Assembly: GCA_948329865.1 (NCBI GenBank)
Contig: OX415253.1
Location: 29,771,269 to 29,835,268 of the forward strand
Direction: 5' to 3'
From: Linaria vulgaris
Taxonomy: Eukaryota; Streptophyta; Magnoliopsida; Lamiales; Plantaginaceae
DNA: 64,000 nucleotides
In this document: in pieces, positions 49,228 to 61,889 of the stretch
Layout of the letters: each line of letters starts with the position of its first letter
Numbering within the stretch: the first letter of the stretch is position 1
The notes under the pieces: generated by a model
Seen by the model: only the letters and a program-made list of their open reading frames with translations
The model's database searches: none
Told to the model about the DNA's origin: nothing
Made by a program: the position numbers and the translations under genes

Positions 49228-51899
49228 TGTTACGACCGCGCCCTATGAGCCACGCTCCGATCTGAGTTGGTTCGGTGGTGATCAGTCACTTTACCCAACT
49301 CACACTAAAGTGTAACTCATAGGAAGGGATCTCACTTATTCAGGATCAAAACCATACACGTCTTATAAAATATATTTTGATACATACAACGGAAGTCTTG
49401 TATTATAAACAACGTGACTCTTTAATGATTATGCACTAGTGATAAAACACGAATATTCCAAAATGCACGCTTGAATAATTATTCACTGGATCCATGTTGT
49501 CATGTTGATTTTTATCCTGAGGAATGGACAGAAGAAACGAGGAATAAGTCTTTAATGACTTAGTGAGATTCATATAAAAGAACTAGTAATGCAAGAATTA
49601 ATTGTGACCTACTGGATACATTTCGAGGAGTGATCTTACCGGTAGAAACAATTCAACTAGATAATTTGATGTAGCAATGGTACTGAAATTTTCATATAAT
49701 AGTTAATGAACTTGTGCTTAACAATAAACGAATCCAACCTTATAACTTTTACTATTCTACCTTATACCTCCCGACGAGGAGCGACCTCGCAAACAATCAA
49801 GAGACATGCTCGAGCACATGTCGATCTAGCACGCGGGTTACAACCAACTTCTAACTGCAAGCGACGCCTAGATAGATGGGTATCAAGCGAAATTACTTAA
49901 ACCAACAGTCCTTAATGCCTGGCGGTAACTCGACTCAATTCCTGGGCCCAACTTCCCAAAGGCATCCCAATGGGTATAACAAATAAACAATCAAACTAGT
50001 AAACCGGATAATATCCGTTGCTCTTTGAGCTAAATGTCCCAAACATAGTTCGTTGCTCTTTGCAAAATTCAAGAACCAAGAGATGAGATTATATTATTGG
50101 AGAATTATCATGATTATGAATAGATGTGATAAATAATAAATGATTGGATATGATTTAACGATGAGTAAGAAAATTATGTTATGAGATGAGATGCCAAACA
50201 GGATTATGATGAAATATAGGTTATTCGAGGTTGGTAACGGAGTAGTGGCTTTTCTGTCCAAGTTCCTCATGGCCGGATGCCAAACGGAGCTAGAACAAAT
50301 CAGAAATGGAACCTCACCTTTATTTGTATGGAGAATCTTGGGCGTTGTTGATTAATTTGTCAAACCTTTAATTACATTAAGATAATATCAGTTAACTGAA
50401 TAATCATAACTCACCACTATAAACATATATGTACTATTCAACTTTCGTTTTGATGAAATTTGAGGAAGTTCTTTAAGTCTCTAGTACATCCAAAAATTTC
50501 AGGAATCACGACATGAAACAATTACCATATGAAGCAATCTATTAAATTGTATAACGTAGTTAATTTTGTTCCAAGATTATCTTGAATTACATAACATTGT
50601 ATTCATAACTTATAAAAGTATTAATACGTAAACCTAATCAAGGTAAGTGACCAAAGAATGTTTAAGTTTCGATACATAATCATATAAGAGGATTAGACTT
50701 CAAAAGTATATATGATAATCTTATTAAACTTATGTAAGGATATGTTAAACATGATAAATATACTATTTATATTTTATTGAAAAATCTCAAAAATATTAAT
50801 TCTTGAATACAAATCATATTAGAGTGATTCTAATGATTGTTATATCTTGTAAGAGTCATGTATGAGTGATCAATCATGGAATTATGATGATTATTTTCAA
50901 TCATAAACAAAGAACTTAAAGTACGTAATATGAGCTGAAAATCGTCATAGTTTTGAGTTTACCTTTGATCGAATATTCAAGTGAACTTTGTTTTCAAATA
51001 TTTTTATGGCAACTGATCCCTAACGTTACTAGGAACATGTGTACCCAAATGGGAAGGAAAATCCAAAGGTTTGCTATGCTAAATAATTCTTGAAAACATA
51101 GAATCTATTTTCGGATTTTCGGACAGAAGTCTACGATTTAAGAATTTCGACCTTCTAAATCACATTATTTGAAAAATATTTTTTCATATTAAAGTTAGAG
51201 GACATAATGAGGAGTATTTGGCCGTTGGCCTTGATCAAAAGGGATTTTTCTACAATTAGTTATGATTTGTCTAAGGTGCAGTGCCGAATGGATAATTTCT
51301 ACGCAATAAAAGTTTTGGGGTATTGTCGGGTAGAAAATGATAAAATAAGAACTTGGGATGAATTATTCCTGAAAGTAGACTCACTAACTTAGAAATCCAT
51401 AGGAAGAAACAATGAAAAATCGAAATTATTTTGGGTGTGAAAATTGTTGGAAGAAAGCTTAGTATTTATAGGCAAAAATCATGTTAAAATATATTTATTT
51501 AAGGTCCCACTTTGATTATTTTATAATAAATCACAAAAAAAATCTTTCAATCATTTACCTCAACAAAAATATGTCATGGTTTACTTCATCAATTGGTTAA
51601 TTGCATATCAAGTCTCTCAATTATTTATAATTAAAACTCCAATAGGTATAATTAGATTTTTTTGTTACATACATATTTGTTTATGTAATTTTCTAGATAA
51701 TTCGATCATCTTGGTTAATATTTGAAATTAAAATATATGCTTTAGGATTAGAGACCTATAAAAATAATAAAAGACTATTTTTTAAGTTTAGGGACTAAAA
51801 TGCAACTTTTCTAAACATTTAGGGTCAAAAATAGAAATTTTCAAAAGTTTAAGGACTAAAGTATAAATTTATTTTCTTCCTAGTTTTTGGGACGTTACA
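49228..51899 (-). mobile_element. Solo LTR, ~2.7 kb, copy B, inverted to copy A
   Basis: On minus it starts TGTAACGTCCCAAAAA (51899) and ends GGGCGCGGTCGTAACA (49228), matching the copy at 27866-30701 along its length with many substitutions and small indels. TATA box complement near 51463-51472. Flanks ATCCA (49223-49227) and ATCTA (51900-51904) match at four of five bases, as expected for an aged 5-bp duplication. No internal domain remains. Confidence 0.87.
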
Positions 51900-51919
51900 A
51901 TCTATGTACATGAAAATTG

Positions 51920-52557
51920 GAAGAACTCGGTAGTTTCCGTATTGGGCTGGCCATGGGCCATGCCCATGTTCATCTATATTGGGGATTAGACCCTATATCT
52001 ATATCGAATATCGTCTTCGATATAATACGGGACATAAATCTATAAATACCACTGCCCCGCATACCAAGGGACATTACATTTTGAGCTGGCTAATGAAACT
52101 GTTGATATCGAATATCCGTATTCGATATCATCCTCGACATACCCTCGATATCACCTCCGACATTGCCTATAAGATCACATTCGACATGATCCCCGACATA
52201 GATATTCAATATATATCTTCAATATGTATATCATCAACATCACCTTCGATCTCATCCTCGACATCACCATCGATATTCTGCAATACATCTCAGTGAATCA
52301 CATAGCATGATTAGTGCCGAGTCATCATAATAGATAAATGAACTACGTTCGGCTTGATTCCCTCAAGGGGATACGTAGGCAGCTTGGGATAACCCGAGTC
52401 CAGTCTGAAATCATCAAAGATCCATCCGTCCCCTCATCACGTCGCTTGGAGTACATGTGTGCAAATGACAAAGCTGGTTCCAGCGTGGCCTAGAACCAGC
52501 ATGATGTGGAGTGTTTCGTCAGCCTGCCAAGTCAGTAGACGATAAAGCACCAAATCT
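51920..52557 (+). repeat. 5' LTR of the LARD
   Basis: Matches the 3' copy from ATTGGGCTGGCCATGGGCC (51941) to GTGTTTCGTCAGCC (52511 on). It holds a TATA box (TATAAATACC at 52041) and many CGATAT/TCGACAT motifs, and ends CCAAATCT just before the primer site. Confidence 0.82.
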
Positions 52558-52558
52558 T

Positions 52559-52577
52559 TGGCACCGTATGTGAGAAC
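52559..52577 (+). other. Primer-binding site of the LARD
   Basis: TGGCACCGTATGTGAGAAC differs at only three positions from the Tat site TGGCGCCGTCTGTGGGAAC and holds the same place after the 5' LTR. Confidence 0.75.
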
Positions 52578-53230
52578 ACAGTGGAATGTACTTGCAAACA
52601 AGCACGCAACCGTAAAATTCAACCGAGTTCATCAAGAACAATGGCCGATTGGAGCGCCATTGGACATGTGCCTTACGTCAAGATAAGTCCTACTAATTAC
52701 ATTATATTATTTACCTGCACATTCTGCAATTAATTATGTTATACTTATTCACTCATCTATCGAGCCTATTTTTGATATCGAAATTTCTTTTTGATGTCGA
52801 GCCTATTTTCAACATCGAGCCTATTTTTGATGTCGAGCCCATTTTCGATGCCGAGCCTATTTTCGATATCAAGCTTACTTTCAATATGAACATCCACCTT
52901 CGATATACACCATTCCCGATATGGAGACTATCTTTGACACATCTTAAGCCCGATATCATACTCGATATCATAACTTACCCGATATACGTATACATTCAAT
53001 ATCTCGTATCTCCGATATAATCCCATATTCGATATTACCCCGAATTAGGTTTGATGTCTTTCAGACTCGACAGAGTGATGGCCCATGAATTACTTGGTCT
53101 TATTAATTAATGCTTTTATTTATGTCGGAACAATTTATGCTTACCTAAATTGCCTTTCCTGCATATTAGGCGAACTGGGTTTTACCCGGTTTTTGGCCGC
53201 TATTTATTATTAATCTTTATCTTGCTAGCG
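52578..53230 (+). other. LARD interior, CGAGCC/CGATAT-rich segment
   Basis: Direct repeats of ATCGAGCCTATTTTTGATGT and variants run from about 52757 to 52870, followed by CGATAT-rich sequence to 53040. No conserved coding region. Confidence 0.6.
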
Positions 53231-53233
53231 CTA

Positions 53234-53235
<2 letters not shown>

Positions 53236-53272
<37 letters not shown>
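53236..53272 (+). repeat. (CT)n microsatellite
   Basis: About eighteen CT dinucleotides in a row inside the LARD. Confidence 0.95.
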
Positions 53273-53275
<3 letters not shown>

Positions 53276-53639
53276 ATATTAATAGACTCAATGCAGGAGC
53301 GAACATGTCCTACGTGATAAGATAGAAACATACCTTAAAACTGTAAAAGTATCTTCTATCCCAAGCGTAGGTAGATTGGATGCTATCAATTTCTTGGCTG
53401 TTATGTATCTTAAAGTTTTATATTGTATATCCTTGCATATATATTATTATCTGTTTCCATGACAGGAACACATACATCCTCCGTCAACAAAACAAGGGGA
53501 AGAAGCAAACATGCACACCTACATTCAAAAATAGTATATCATATCATTATCCCTTTGGCAGATATACATGTATCTCTTATACATCGCAAGAACAGAATAT
53601 CGGTGCAATCCGAAAGGACCAGAGAGAGTCCACTATCGA

Positions 53640-54250
53640 GAAAGGATAAAGATCTACAAATGCCATGGCATAACTCCACTATCCACCGAGATAGGCAGGA
53701 GACAAGCCGGCATACGAAACCTACAAATGCCCTGGCATAACTCGCTATTCACCGAGATAGCCAGAAGACAAGCCGACATACAAAATCTACAAATACCCTG
53801 GCATAACTCCACTATCCACCGAGATAGGCAGGAGAAAAGTCGGCATACGAAATCTACAAATGCCATGGCATAACTCCGCTATCCATCGAGATAAGGGAAA
53901 AAATGCTGGTACAACAACAAAGAGGTATCGCCCTCAAATGTATTGCCCTCAGGACATATCGCTTGAAAAGGCGATTGTCCATATGCCTTCACAGCAAATA
54001 TGCTGATCAAACAGCAGAGAGGTATCGCCCTCAGGACATATCGCTTGAAAAGGCGACTGTCCATATCGTCTACAATCCTATGAGGTCATAACTCCCCTAT
54101 GCACCACGATAGGCAGGAGAGAACCCGACGGAAGTAAATGTCTACAATCATGCGAGGTCATAACTCCCATATCCACCGCGATAGGCAGGAGATAACCCGA
54201 TGGGGTAACCATCTACAAATCCTACGAGATTCAAACTACCCGAAAAGGAC
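53640..54250 (+). repeat. LARD tandem repeats, ~67-bp units then longer compound units
   Basis: Four units of about 67 bp contain CTACAAATGCC, GGCATAACTCC and CCACCGAGATAGGCAGGAGA (53650-53890). Then two ~110-bp units share GAGGTATCGCCCTCA and GGACATATCGCTTGAAAAGG (53920-54070). More diverged GGTCATAACTCC units follow, to about 54250. Confidence 0.85.
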
Positions 54251-54439
54251 GAATATCTTATGGGATCATAATTCCGTATCCACAAAGTTACGGAGGAGGC
54301 AGAGGAATACCTTAACAAGTAATTTGTTTATTTACTATCCTACAGGATATGACAGAAAATATTCAAATAGACTCCAAAACTCTCTTTTATTCATAAATTC
54401 AAACGAGGAAATGGACAATATCGACTACACAAACGGGAC

Positions 54440-54860
54440 ATGCTAGAAAGGCAGCGTCACTTACACCAATACGGTAAAATGCCAGCAATGGCAGAGCCAC
54501 ATATACCTATACGGTAAAATGCCAGAAATGGCAGAGTAACAACTACTTATACGGTACTATGCCCGAAATGACAAGAGTAACATGTACCTTTACGGATACA
54601 TGCTAGAAATGGCAAGAGTCATATCTACCTACATGGTAACATGCCATAAATGGCAGAGCGACGTCAACTTATATAGTTTCATCCCTAAATTGGCAAGAGG
54701 AATATTTACCTATGCAGTACCAAACCTAAAATGCAAATAAATATGTACCTACGCAGTACCCTGCCTAAAAACGGCAACAAAACATGTACCTACGCGGTAC
54801 CCTGCCTTAAATGATAATGAATCATGCACCCACGCGGTATCCTACAACAAATCAAATACA
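54440..54860 (+). repeat. LARD tandem repeats, ~40-50-bp units
   Basis: About ten degenerate units of the type TACCTATACGGTAAAATGCC followed by GAAATGGCAGAG. A looser version (GTACCTACACGGTATCCCCG) continues near 55005-55120. Confidence 0.8.
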
Positions 54861-55139
54861 TGATTCCTTACATAGTATTCCTTCATATACAAATAAATAA
54901 GTTACTTTGAGACACCACGCGAATTGCAGAAACCCGCGCACAAATATGAGATGACACACTTGTATTAATCCAAATGAACAAAGATGAATCAGATTACAAC
55001 ATCAAGTACCCATGTGGTAACCCGCCTCTTAAGGTACAACGACTAGTACCTACACGGTATCCCCGCCTCATACGACACGAAAACAAGTACTTATGCGGTA
55101 CCCCACCTCTTAAGGTGCAATAAAGCACCGAAATGAGAC

Positions 55140-58019
55140 CCGACTCTCAAGGGCACATAATCGTTGCCAAATGCCTCCTCTAAATCTATCCCGATGATGC
55201 AAAGGTCAAGGAGTTAGCTAAACGCCAACTCTGCATAATTATAATAAATTGAATATAACCCTTAGATAATGGCAGAATACGGATAGACGCTCAGAAACAG
55301 CGTGATAACATGATTAAATGAATAAATCATTCATACCATAATTCTATGACAGTGGCTTTACATCCCTTACCGTACTGGGACTATATTACAACAAGAAACA
55401 CGTTCATTATTGCGTGCGAGACGCGAGTCAAGAAAAAGACCAAGTTCGGAAACATGTTGCATATGATAACAACATGTATATCTACTATGAGGCTTAACAT
55501 CTTACCCATACTGGTGAATCAATTCAAAAGAAAACCACTCTAGGTGGTACGATATGACTTTACCTTTAAGGCATTGTCAATTTCTAAATGAAGCCGGCAC
55601 CAACGGTAAATTCTCATCGCTAATAAGATCTCCAATAATATCACTATAACTATAAGATATATAATGCAAGGTTCAGAATGAACAACTACTCTTCAAATGA
55701 ATGAGGATACGTTGATTGAATAAAATCGCTCCAAAGCACATAAAGTGTTAGCCAAAAGATCATTCAAAACAGCATAATATGCTACGTTATACATCAGCGT
55801 AAACTATACAACTCTTTCAAAGGGTGACCAACCTACAAGCCATGCGATCTAATACGCAATAGGCGCAACCCTAAGAATGTCAAGAAACTTCTTTGCATCC
55901 ATCATCGCATTCATTATTTTCACAATTACTATAGCCGAGAACCTCCCTTACGACGACTTCTCGCTCATTACCTATCTTATCTTCTTTAAGATTGACAAAG
56001 CACATATTTAAGTTACATGAAAGAGAATGTTGACATCTCTCATTGGACCTATAAATGTTATAGACGTAAACCGTCATTTACAAACATTGTCCTGGGGAGC
56101 CTCCAATCCGCCATGACGGGGTTTAACTTTTCCAAATGATGTTTCATATGATTTTTGCTCTCGCTGCAACCTTGCTTGACTTCAAGCATTTTACTATCAA
56201 TCGATTTGACTACGGGAAAAGGCAAAAAATACCTCAAACGGTAGATGATATTCCTATCCTATGGGAATGATAGAGAATGCTCTAACAAAGCCACTCATAC
56301 TCTCAATTTGGACACTATGGCGCACACTTCACGCCAATCAACTAGAGACTATTTTTCTTTAGAATCTCGACACCGCCGTCAGGCTCAACATCATCATACC
56401 TACACTTTGTGCGGGTGATAACTCAAAACCACCAGTGAGGTGTAACAATATTTGAAGCTACACTCTACAATTGCTTCAGCTAGAAACTACCCAATTATGG
56501 TATGGTGGAACATACCTTCCGCGACATCCAAGTTATTTACCTCTCATAATACAATGCAATATCCTCTGCATGGTATTTATGCCGTAGGCCATACTGAACT
56601 TGTATCATAGATCATACCTCATAAGGTATATCAAGAATCGTTTGTGATACAATGTCAACAACATCTACCTATAAAGGTAATAAAAGCACAGTCAGATACT
56701 ACATCTGATAAAGCACTCGAATAACTCAAGAGTTACCTACAAAATTTGGGTTGACTACGTACCACCTCACCAAACGCGAGACCCAACTACACTAACGATA
56801 TGGCCGGGCTAGAGCATTCAAATATTTTTGCATGTCCCAAATTGTTATGAAGTTAAATTATAACAAGCAATAAGAACGCAATGTTGGAAAAGAGAATATC
56901 TTCATAAATGGTCATATATGCACCATCGAAAGTTATATCATATACCACTTTGCACATATAAAACCCCAAGCGGTCCAATTCGTCTCTTGCATTAACGCTT
57001 TTGGGGGCCATGACGGCCTCGTGCAGAAACCAACCTCCTTGTGTTTTACACTGCTCCTTACTTAGACAATATTTGTACCTATATTAGTATGCATCCTCTT
57101 GTCCATCAACCCATCATGAGAAATGGTCAAGCACCCAACTCGGTGTGCACACTATTCAACGTAGCCCTCTTGCGATCTCGCATTGCATCAGTCTCCATAT
57201 AGTCATTCACATCAAAAATAGGCTTGCTATTCAAAATACATACCTTATAACGATTTATCGAGTAGCAATGCAACTTAGAGTATCGTGTCACGAAAATCTC
57301 ACCGAGTGACAACCACCGCTACTGAATACCAGATGAGCGAAAAAAGTCGAATATCTACTATCCAACGGGATACTGACTCCCATATCCTATAAGATATGAA
57401 GACCAATACATGCAAAGATTGGACGCCACTTCCTAATGCGCACATATACAGGTCTGGAATGTGATCGAAACAAACATCTCGTCACAAGTATAATATGAAC
57501 AACATGCATTGTGAAATGTGCTAAGCACATGAAAAAGCACAACTGCCTGTGATGACAACATCCAAATGTGGTTCAAATCATGACGGTCAACAACAGTAAG
57601 CTATGCCAATTTGAGAAATAAAATTATCCAATCATTATTGCACATTCATTAAAGTGGCATTGCAACAACAACACTGATTCGAATGATCATTTGCGTCTGG
57701 CCAATCAAAACAACTATTTTCTTCTTCTTTAGTATAGAAGAAGCATCCGGTTTTCTCCCACTCTCATCAGGAGGCTCACAGTCCTCAAGGGGCTTGCCAC
57801 CAAGGCCACACACATAATTCGAAATAAAAATTGATTATGATCGCTCACAATTCAAATGCGAACATCAGCGATACGATGATTATATTGCGGGTCCACCATA
57901 TTTTTTAAATAAAATTCATGTATCCGAGCTCCACCATTTAAACTGGGGGGACAAGAGGCACTGGTAAGTTAAACTTTGATCTAGTTAGTTAATGACTTAT
58001 TATTTACAACAACAACTCC
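55140..58019 (+). other. LARD interior, unique non-coding
   Basis: Nearly 2.9 kb without a long frame, recognised domain or array on either strand. Confidence 0.55.
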
Positions 58020-58036
58020 CAAACTGGGGGACTACA
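58020..58036 (+). other. Polypurine tract of the LARD
   Basis: CCAAACTGGGGGACTACA-type tract directly before TGATATGG, nearly identical to the tract of the Tat element. Confidence 0.75.
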
Positions 58037-58675
58037 TGATATGGGTAATTCTCTTATTGGGCTGGCCATGGGCCAGGCCCATGTTCATCTATATTGGGGA
58101 TTAGACCTGATATCTATATCGAATATTGTCTTCGATATAGTACGGGGCAGAAATCTATAAATACCCATGCCCCGCATACCGAGGGACATGACATTTTGAG
58201 CTGGCTAATTAACCTGCTGATATCAAATATCCATATTTAATATCATCCTCGACATACACTTGATATCACCTCCGACATGGCATATAAGATCACCTTCGAC
58301 ATGATCCCCGACATAGATATTCGATATATATATCTTCGATATGTATATCATCAACATCACTTTCGATCTCATCCTCGACATCACCCTCGATGTAACCCTC
58401 GATATTCTGCAATACATCCAAGTGAATCACATAGCACGATTACTTCTCAGTCATCATAATAGATAAATGAACTACGTTCCGCTTGATTCCTTCAAAAGGA
58501 TACGTAGTCAGGTTGGGATAACCCGAGACCAGCCCGAAATCATCAAAGTTCCATCCGTCGCCTCACCACGTCGCTTGGAGTACATGTGTGCAAAGGACAA
58601 AGTTGGTTCCAACGTGGCCTAAAACCAGCATGATGTGGAGTGTTTCGTCAGCCTACCAAGTCAGCAGACTAAAAT
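58037..58675 (+). repeat. 3' LTR of the LARD, truncated by a copia insertion
   Basis: Aligns with the 5' LTR as far as GTCAGCAGAC (58661-58669 region), then meets the Ty1/copia LTR at 58676. The last bases AAAAT (58671-58675) would be the copia target duplication. TATA box near 58155. Confidence 0.82.
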
Positions 58676-59598
58676 TGTGAATCGGGTTGATACGTTGTTG
58701 TTGTTAACTTAACACTGGAGAGTTAACAGCAGATTTGCAACGTTGTTAACTCAGCGATGTTACTTTAACAACAGTCCAGAAGAATTGTGTAGCGGAATAA
58801 ACAAACACCAAGTTTAAGAAGTGAATATAGAATTATATTAACTTCCGAGCCTTAGGCAAAATAACCCGTGAAGGTTTTAACAAAGGCCGTTCTCTCAATT
58901 CTCAAGCTCCTCACTCTTAAATTGATTGAACTAAGCAAAGCACACAAGAATTGCTTCGTATATCTCTAACAGCTCCTCACTCTTAGATCTATCCTAACAA
59001 TTCACAAACTTTGCTAAAGCAAGACAACACTCAACAACTGTAAATTAATCTCTCGGATTGATTGGCTCTTGTCTCGTGTTTGTCTTGATGTACTTCACAC
59101 CTATATATAGGTTCTTGATCTTCGACTTCAAGGTGTGTTGTACACGGTTGGTAATTCTCCTTGTTTCATTCTTGAACTCTTCTTCTTTGTTCTCGCAGTC
59201 CTTCTTGAATAATAGTTCCTTCGTTAATGATCTAACTAGGGAAAGACTCCTTCTTCAAATCAGGACTTGAACTTGGAAAGCATTCCTAGTTCCACTCGAA
59301 CTCTTCTTTCCTTGTAGAGTGGTTTGCGTAATTAAGGAAACTTTCCTTCTTGGAAACTTGAGCGTCCAACCTATGACAAGTTTGTTTCCTGAATAATAAT
59401 CAAAGACAATTACAACTGTGGAACTTAGTTAGTTAAGTGAATAAGGCAAAACAATAATGAAGAAATTAATAAAGATTGTAAATCGGATTCTGCTCCAGCA
59501 ATGTTATCCTAACATTGATTTCTCAATGTTAAACTAACATTGTCAGAATACCTGTACTTAAATGTTAAACTAACATCGACCGAATACCTGCACTTTCA
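58676..59598 (-). repeat. 3' LTR of the Sirevirus-type element
   Basis: 923 bp, on minus starting TGAAAGTGCAGG after the polypurine tract and ending CCCGATTCACA. A TATA box reads CTATATATAG at 59110-59101. Short AATGTTA/TAACATT palindromes occur near the U3 start (59500-59580) and GTTAAC-type ones near the end. Confidence 0.8.
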
Positions 59599-59612
59599 AT
59601 CTCCCCCTTTTT
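59599..59612 (-). other. Polypurine tract of the copia element
   Basis: AAAAAGGGGGAGAT on minus, immediately before the LTR start TGAAAG; a standard copia plus-strand primer site. Confidence 0.85.
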
Positions 59613-60077
59613 GCCTTAATCACAAAACCTAAGAACATGTTCTAACCAGATCAAATTATTCAAACAAACTTAACTATCAGATCACAATGGAAAACTAAGT
59701 ACGCTCCCCCTGAAACTCAGAAGGGACTATTCCAATGTTATTCTAACATTGATACTTTCAATGTTGTCATAACACCTGTCTGTCTTTGTCAATGTTAGCT
59801 TAACATCGAACCCAGACAGATATTCTAACATTGAACATCTCAATGTTATTTTAACATCAGAGAACAGTTAACACCTGCAAAACAGAGTTAGTACTTTGTA
59901 TCCAAAGTTCAATGATCATAAGCAGAAGCAGTAAGCAACAAGATAGAAATGTACTTAATTACAGACCATACAAGTAGCAAGGAACACACTCCTTGATGAA
60001 ACCGAAAAATAAACAAAGGAAAAAAATTGTTCATGCTGACAGAAACCTAACAGAACTCAGAAATTTTTGAAATTTGA
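59613..60077 (-). repeat. Spacer with AATGTTA/TAACATT palindromes
   Basis: Between the extra ORF and the polypurine tract. CAATGTTATTCTAACATTG (59733-59751) is a perfect 8-bp-arm hairpin around a 3-base loop. Variants follow at about 59790-59860 (CAATGTTAGCTTAACATCG, CAATGTTATTTTAACATC). Confidence 0.8.
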
Positions 60078-61889
60078 TCATTCTCCCCATTTTTGTGAGG
60101 AAGGCAGATCCCTCAAATGCTTCCTGAGGCTGTCTATCTCTTGCAGCCTTACTTGCTTGTCTGCTATCTCTCTCTGGGTATCCTTGAACTCTTTGTCCAG
60201 CCACACCAAGGTTTCCTCCACAAAGGCATCAACAATGACAGAACAGCTATCCCCACTAGCCACAGGAACTGAAGAAGCAGCAAACTTGTGAGTCTTCTTC
60301 TTCTTCTTCTTCCTGCTTGGACCAGCTCCATCCTTGGGATTCCATGGCAGATCCTGAATCCTGATCTGAGTGAAGTAGCTCCTGGTGATGATCATCTTGG
60401 CCTTGTTCTTGATCCAACCTTCTGTCTTCTTTGTCTTGAAGCCTTGCTTCACCAGAATGCTGGATATCAGAGAGGGATATGGAATGATTCCCTTTGCCTT
60501 GGTTGTGACTTCCCTCATGTGCCTCAGAACCTTCTCCCCTATATTCACCCTCAGCCCATTCTTCAGTTTGTACACCAACCTTGCAGATTATTTTGTCATC
60601 ACAGTGGTGTTGGAAGAGGGCAGCCAGTTGTAGGTGGAGAGTTTGTGAAGGACAGCACTTAAGGAGGTCAACTTTGTAGTAGGAAAACTGTCATTCCATT
60701 TCCTTGTCAGTCCACCAGTGAGGTCAGTGATCACCTCATTCATGCTAGGATCCTCAGTCTCCTCAGGGTCAGGGAGTCCCCAAGCCTCATTGATCACAGA
60801 GGGGCTGATGTCATAAACATTCATCCAGACCCAAGATTTGCCAAACTTGGGAGATTCCTGGTGGGACACCCATTGAGAGAGGTTCATGTAGAACTCTCTG
60901 ATCACATCAGGGACATATAATGCCTGATTCATCACAGAGCCCAACACCCCTCTAGCTTCCATCAGTTCAAACAACCTATTTTCTTTGAACATTTCCTCAT
61001 CAATGTTCCTTTCAGTGTGAATCACCCTGGCTTGATAAGCCTCCCACAGCTCTTCTGCCTCAACAGACACATAGAAGCCAGAATAAGGCTTCTTGGGATA
61101 CTCCTCCTCAAGCAGATCAAAGTATTCATCTGATGTTGGAGTAACATCAGCAGGGTCATCACCTCCCTGTAGGCCTTCATCCTCAACTTCCTCCTCATCT
61201 TCCTCCTCTACTTCATCCCTTTCCTCCTCTTTTTCTTCTTCTGACTCAGACTCAGAAGCTTCAACCACCACATGCTTTCCCTTTCTTTTCTTAGCAGCAG
61301 TAGCTAAGTCAGTGAGAGTTAGGCTCTCATCTTCTTCTCTCTCAACCTCTTCAGGTTGACTGTCATCCTCACCAGCATCTTGGTTACCTTCAGTAGTAAC
61401 CTCCTCAGCCCCAATTTCCTCAACCTGATCATCTTTCTCAGGAAGAGTCTCCATCTCATCAGCAGCATCCTGCTTATCCTCATCAGCCTCAGTAGGCTCA
61501 ACCACTTCCTCAGCAACCACAGATTCATCCCCAGCATTACCCTCAGGGACCTCATGCACAACCTCAGACTCACCCACAACAACAACCGGGGCCTCTTTCT
61601 CCCCCTCAATACCAACAACAGTGCTATCAGGTATATCCAGAGTAGGGTTAGCCATCATTACCTCGTTTTCAGGGTTGGTGGGAGTGGAGGTTTGCTCTGA
61701 AGTTTTTGGTGTTGAATCAACATCACCCTTAGCAGCTTTCTCGCCCTTTCGCCGTTGATAAATGGACTTCCTCTTTGGTGCGACGGCGGTAATGGCTTCA
61801 GCAGTTGCGCTTCTGGTCCTGCGGCGTCTCGGTTGCTCCACCTGTTCTGCAGCTGCTGCAAGAGTGTCAATTGAAGACTTGCGTGCCAT
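60078..61889 (-). pseudogene. Sirevirus extra 3' ORF (env-like position), putative plant transposon protein
   Basis: Starts MARKSSIDTLAAAAEQ at 61889 and runs in one frame to 60078, interrupted only by one TAA at 60588-60590, after residue 433. Residues 1-100 are basic (QPRRRRTRSA, KRKSIYQRRKG). About 110-270 are very acidic (EDKQDAADEMETLPEKDD, EEEDEEEVEDEG). From about 300 a globular part has ELWEAYQARVIHTERNIDEE, MNQALYVPDVIREFYMNLSQ, SWVWMNVYDISPSVINEAWG and, after the stop, LVYKLKNGLRVNIGEKVLRH and IIPYPSLISSILVKQGF. This order resembles the putative plant transposon protein domain. A lysine run (SRKKKKKKTHK) and a coiled-coil-like end (EIADKQVRLQEIDSLRKHL) follow. Function unknown. I see no clear signal peptide or transmembrane segment from this start. 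Confidence 0.78.

Larger units (their letters stand above)
51920..58675 (+). mobile_element. Non-coding LTR retrotransposon (LARD) related to the Tat element
   Basis: LTR-like ends at about 51920-52557 and 58037-58675, a primer-binding site at 52559-52577 and a polypurine tract at 58020-58036. The 5.4-kb interior has no gag, RT, RNase H or integrase on either strand, only tandem repeats and unique AT-rich sequence. The LTR start TGATATGG (right copy), the tract TGGGGGACTACA, the primer site and the CGATAT-rich LTR all resemble the Tat element at 19578-27112. The 3' LTR is cut by the Ty1/copia element at 58676. The outer 5' edge is blurred because the first bases of the 5' LTR have diverged. 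Confidence 0.82.

Noticed and set aside
61093..61700. Ser-rich or Leu-rich frames opposite the extra copia ORF
   Set aside because: They are antisense shadows of the acidic Glu/Asp codon stretch.
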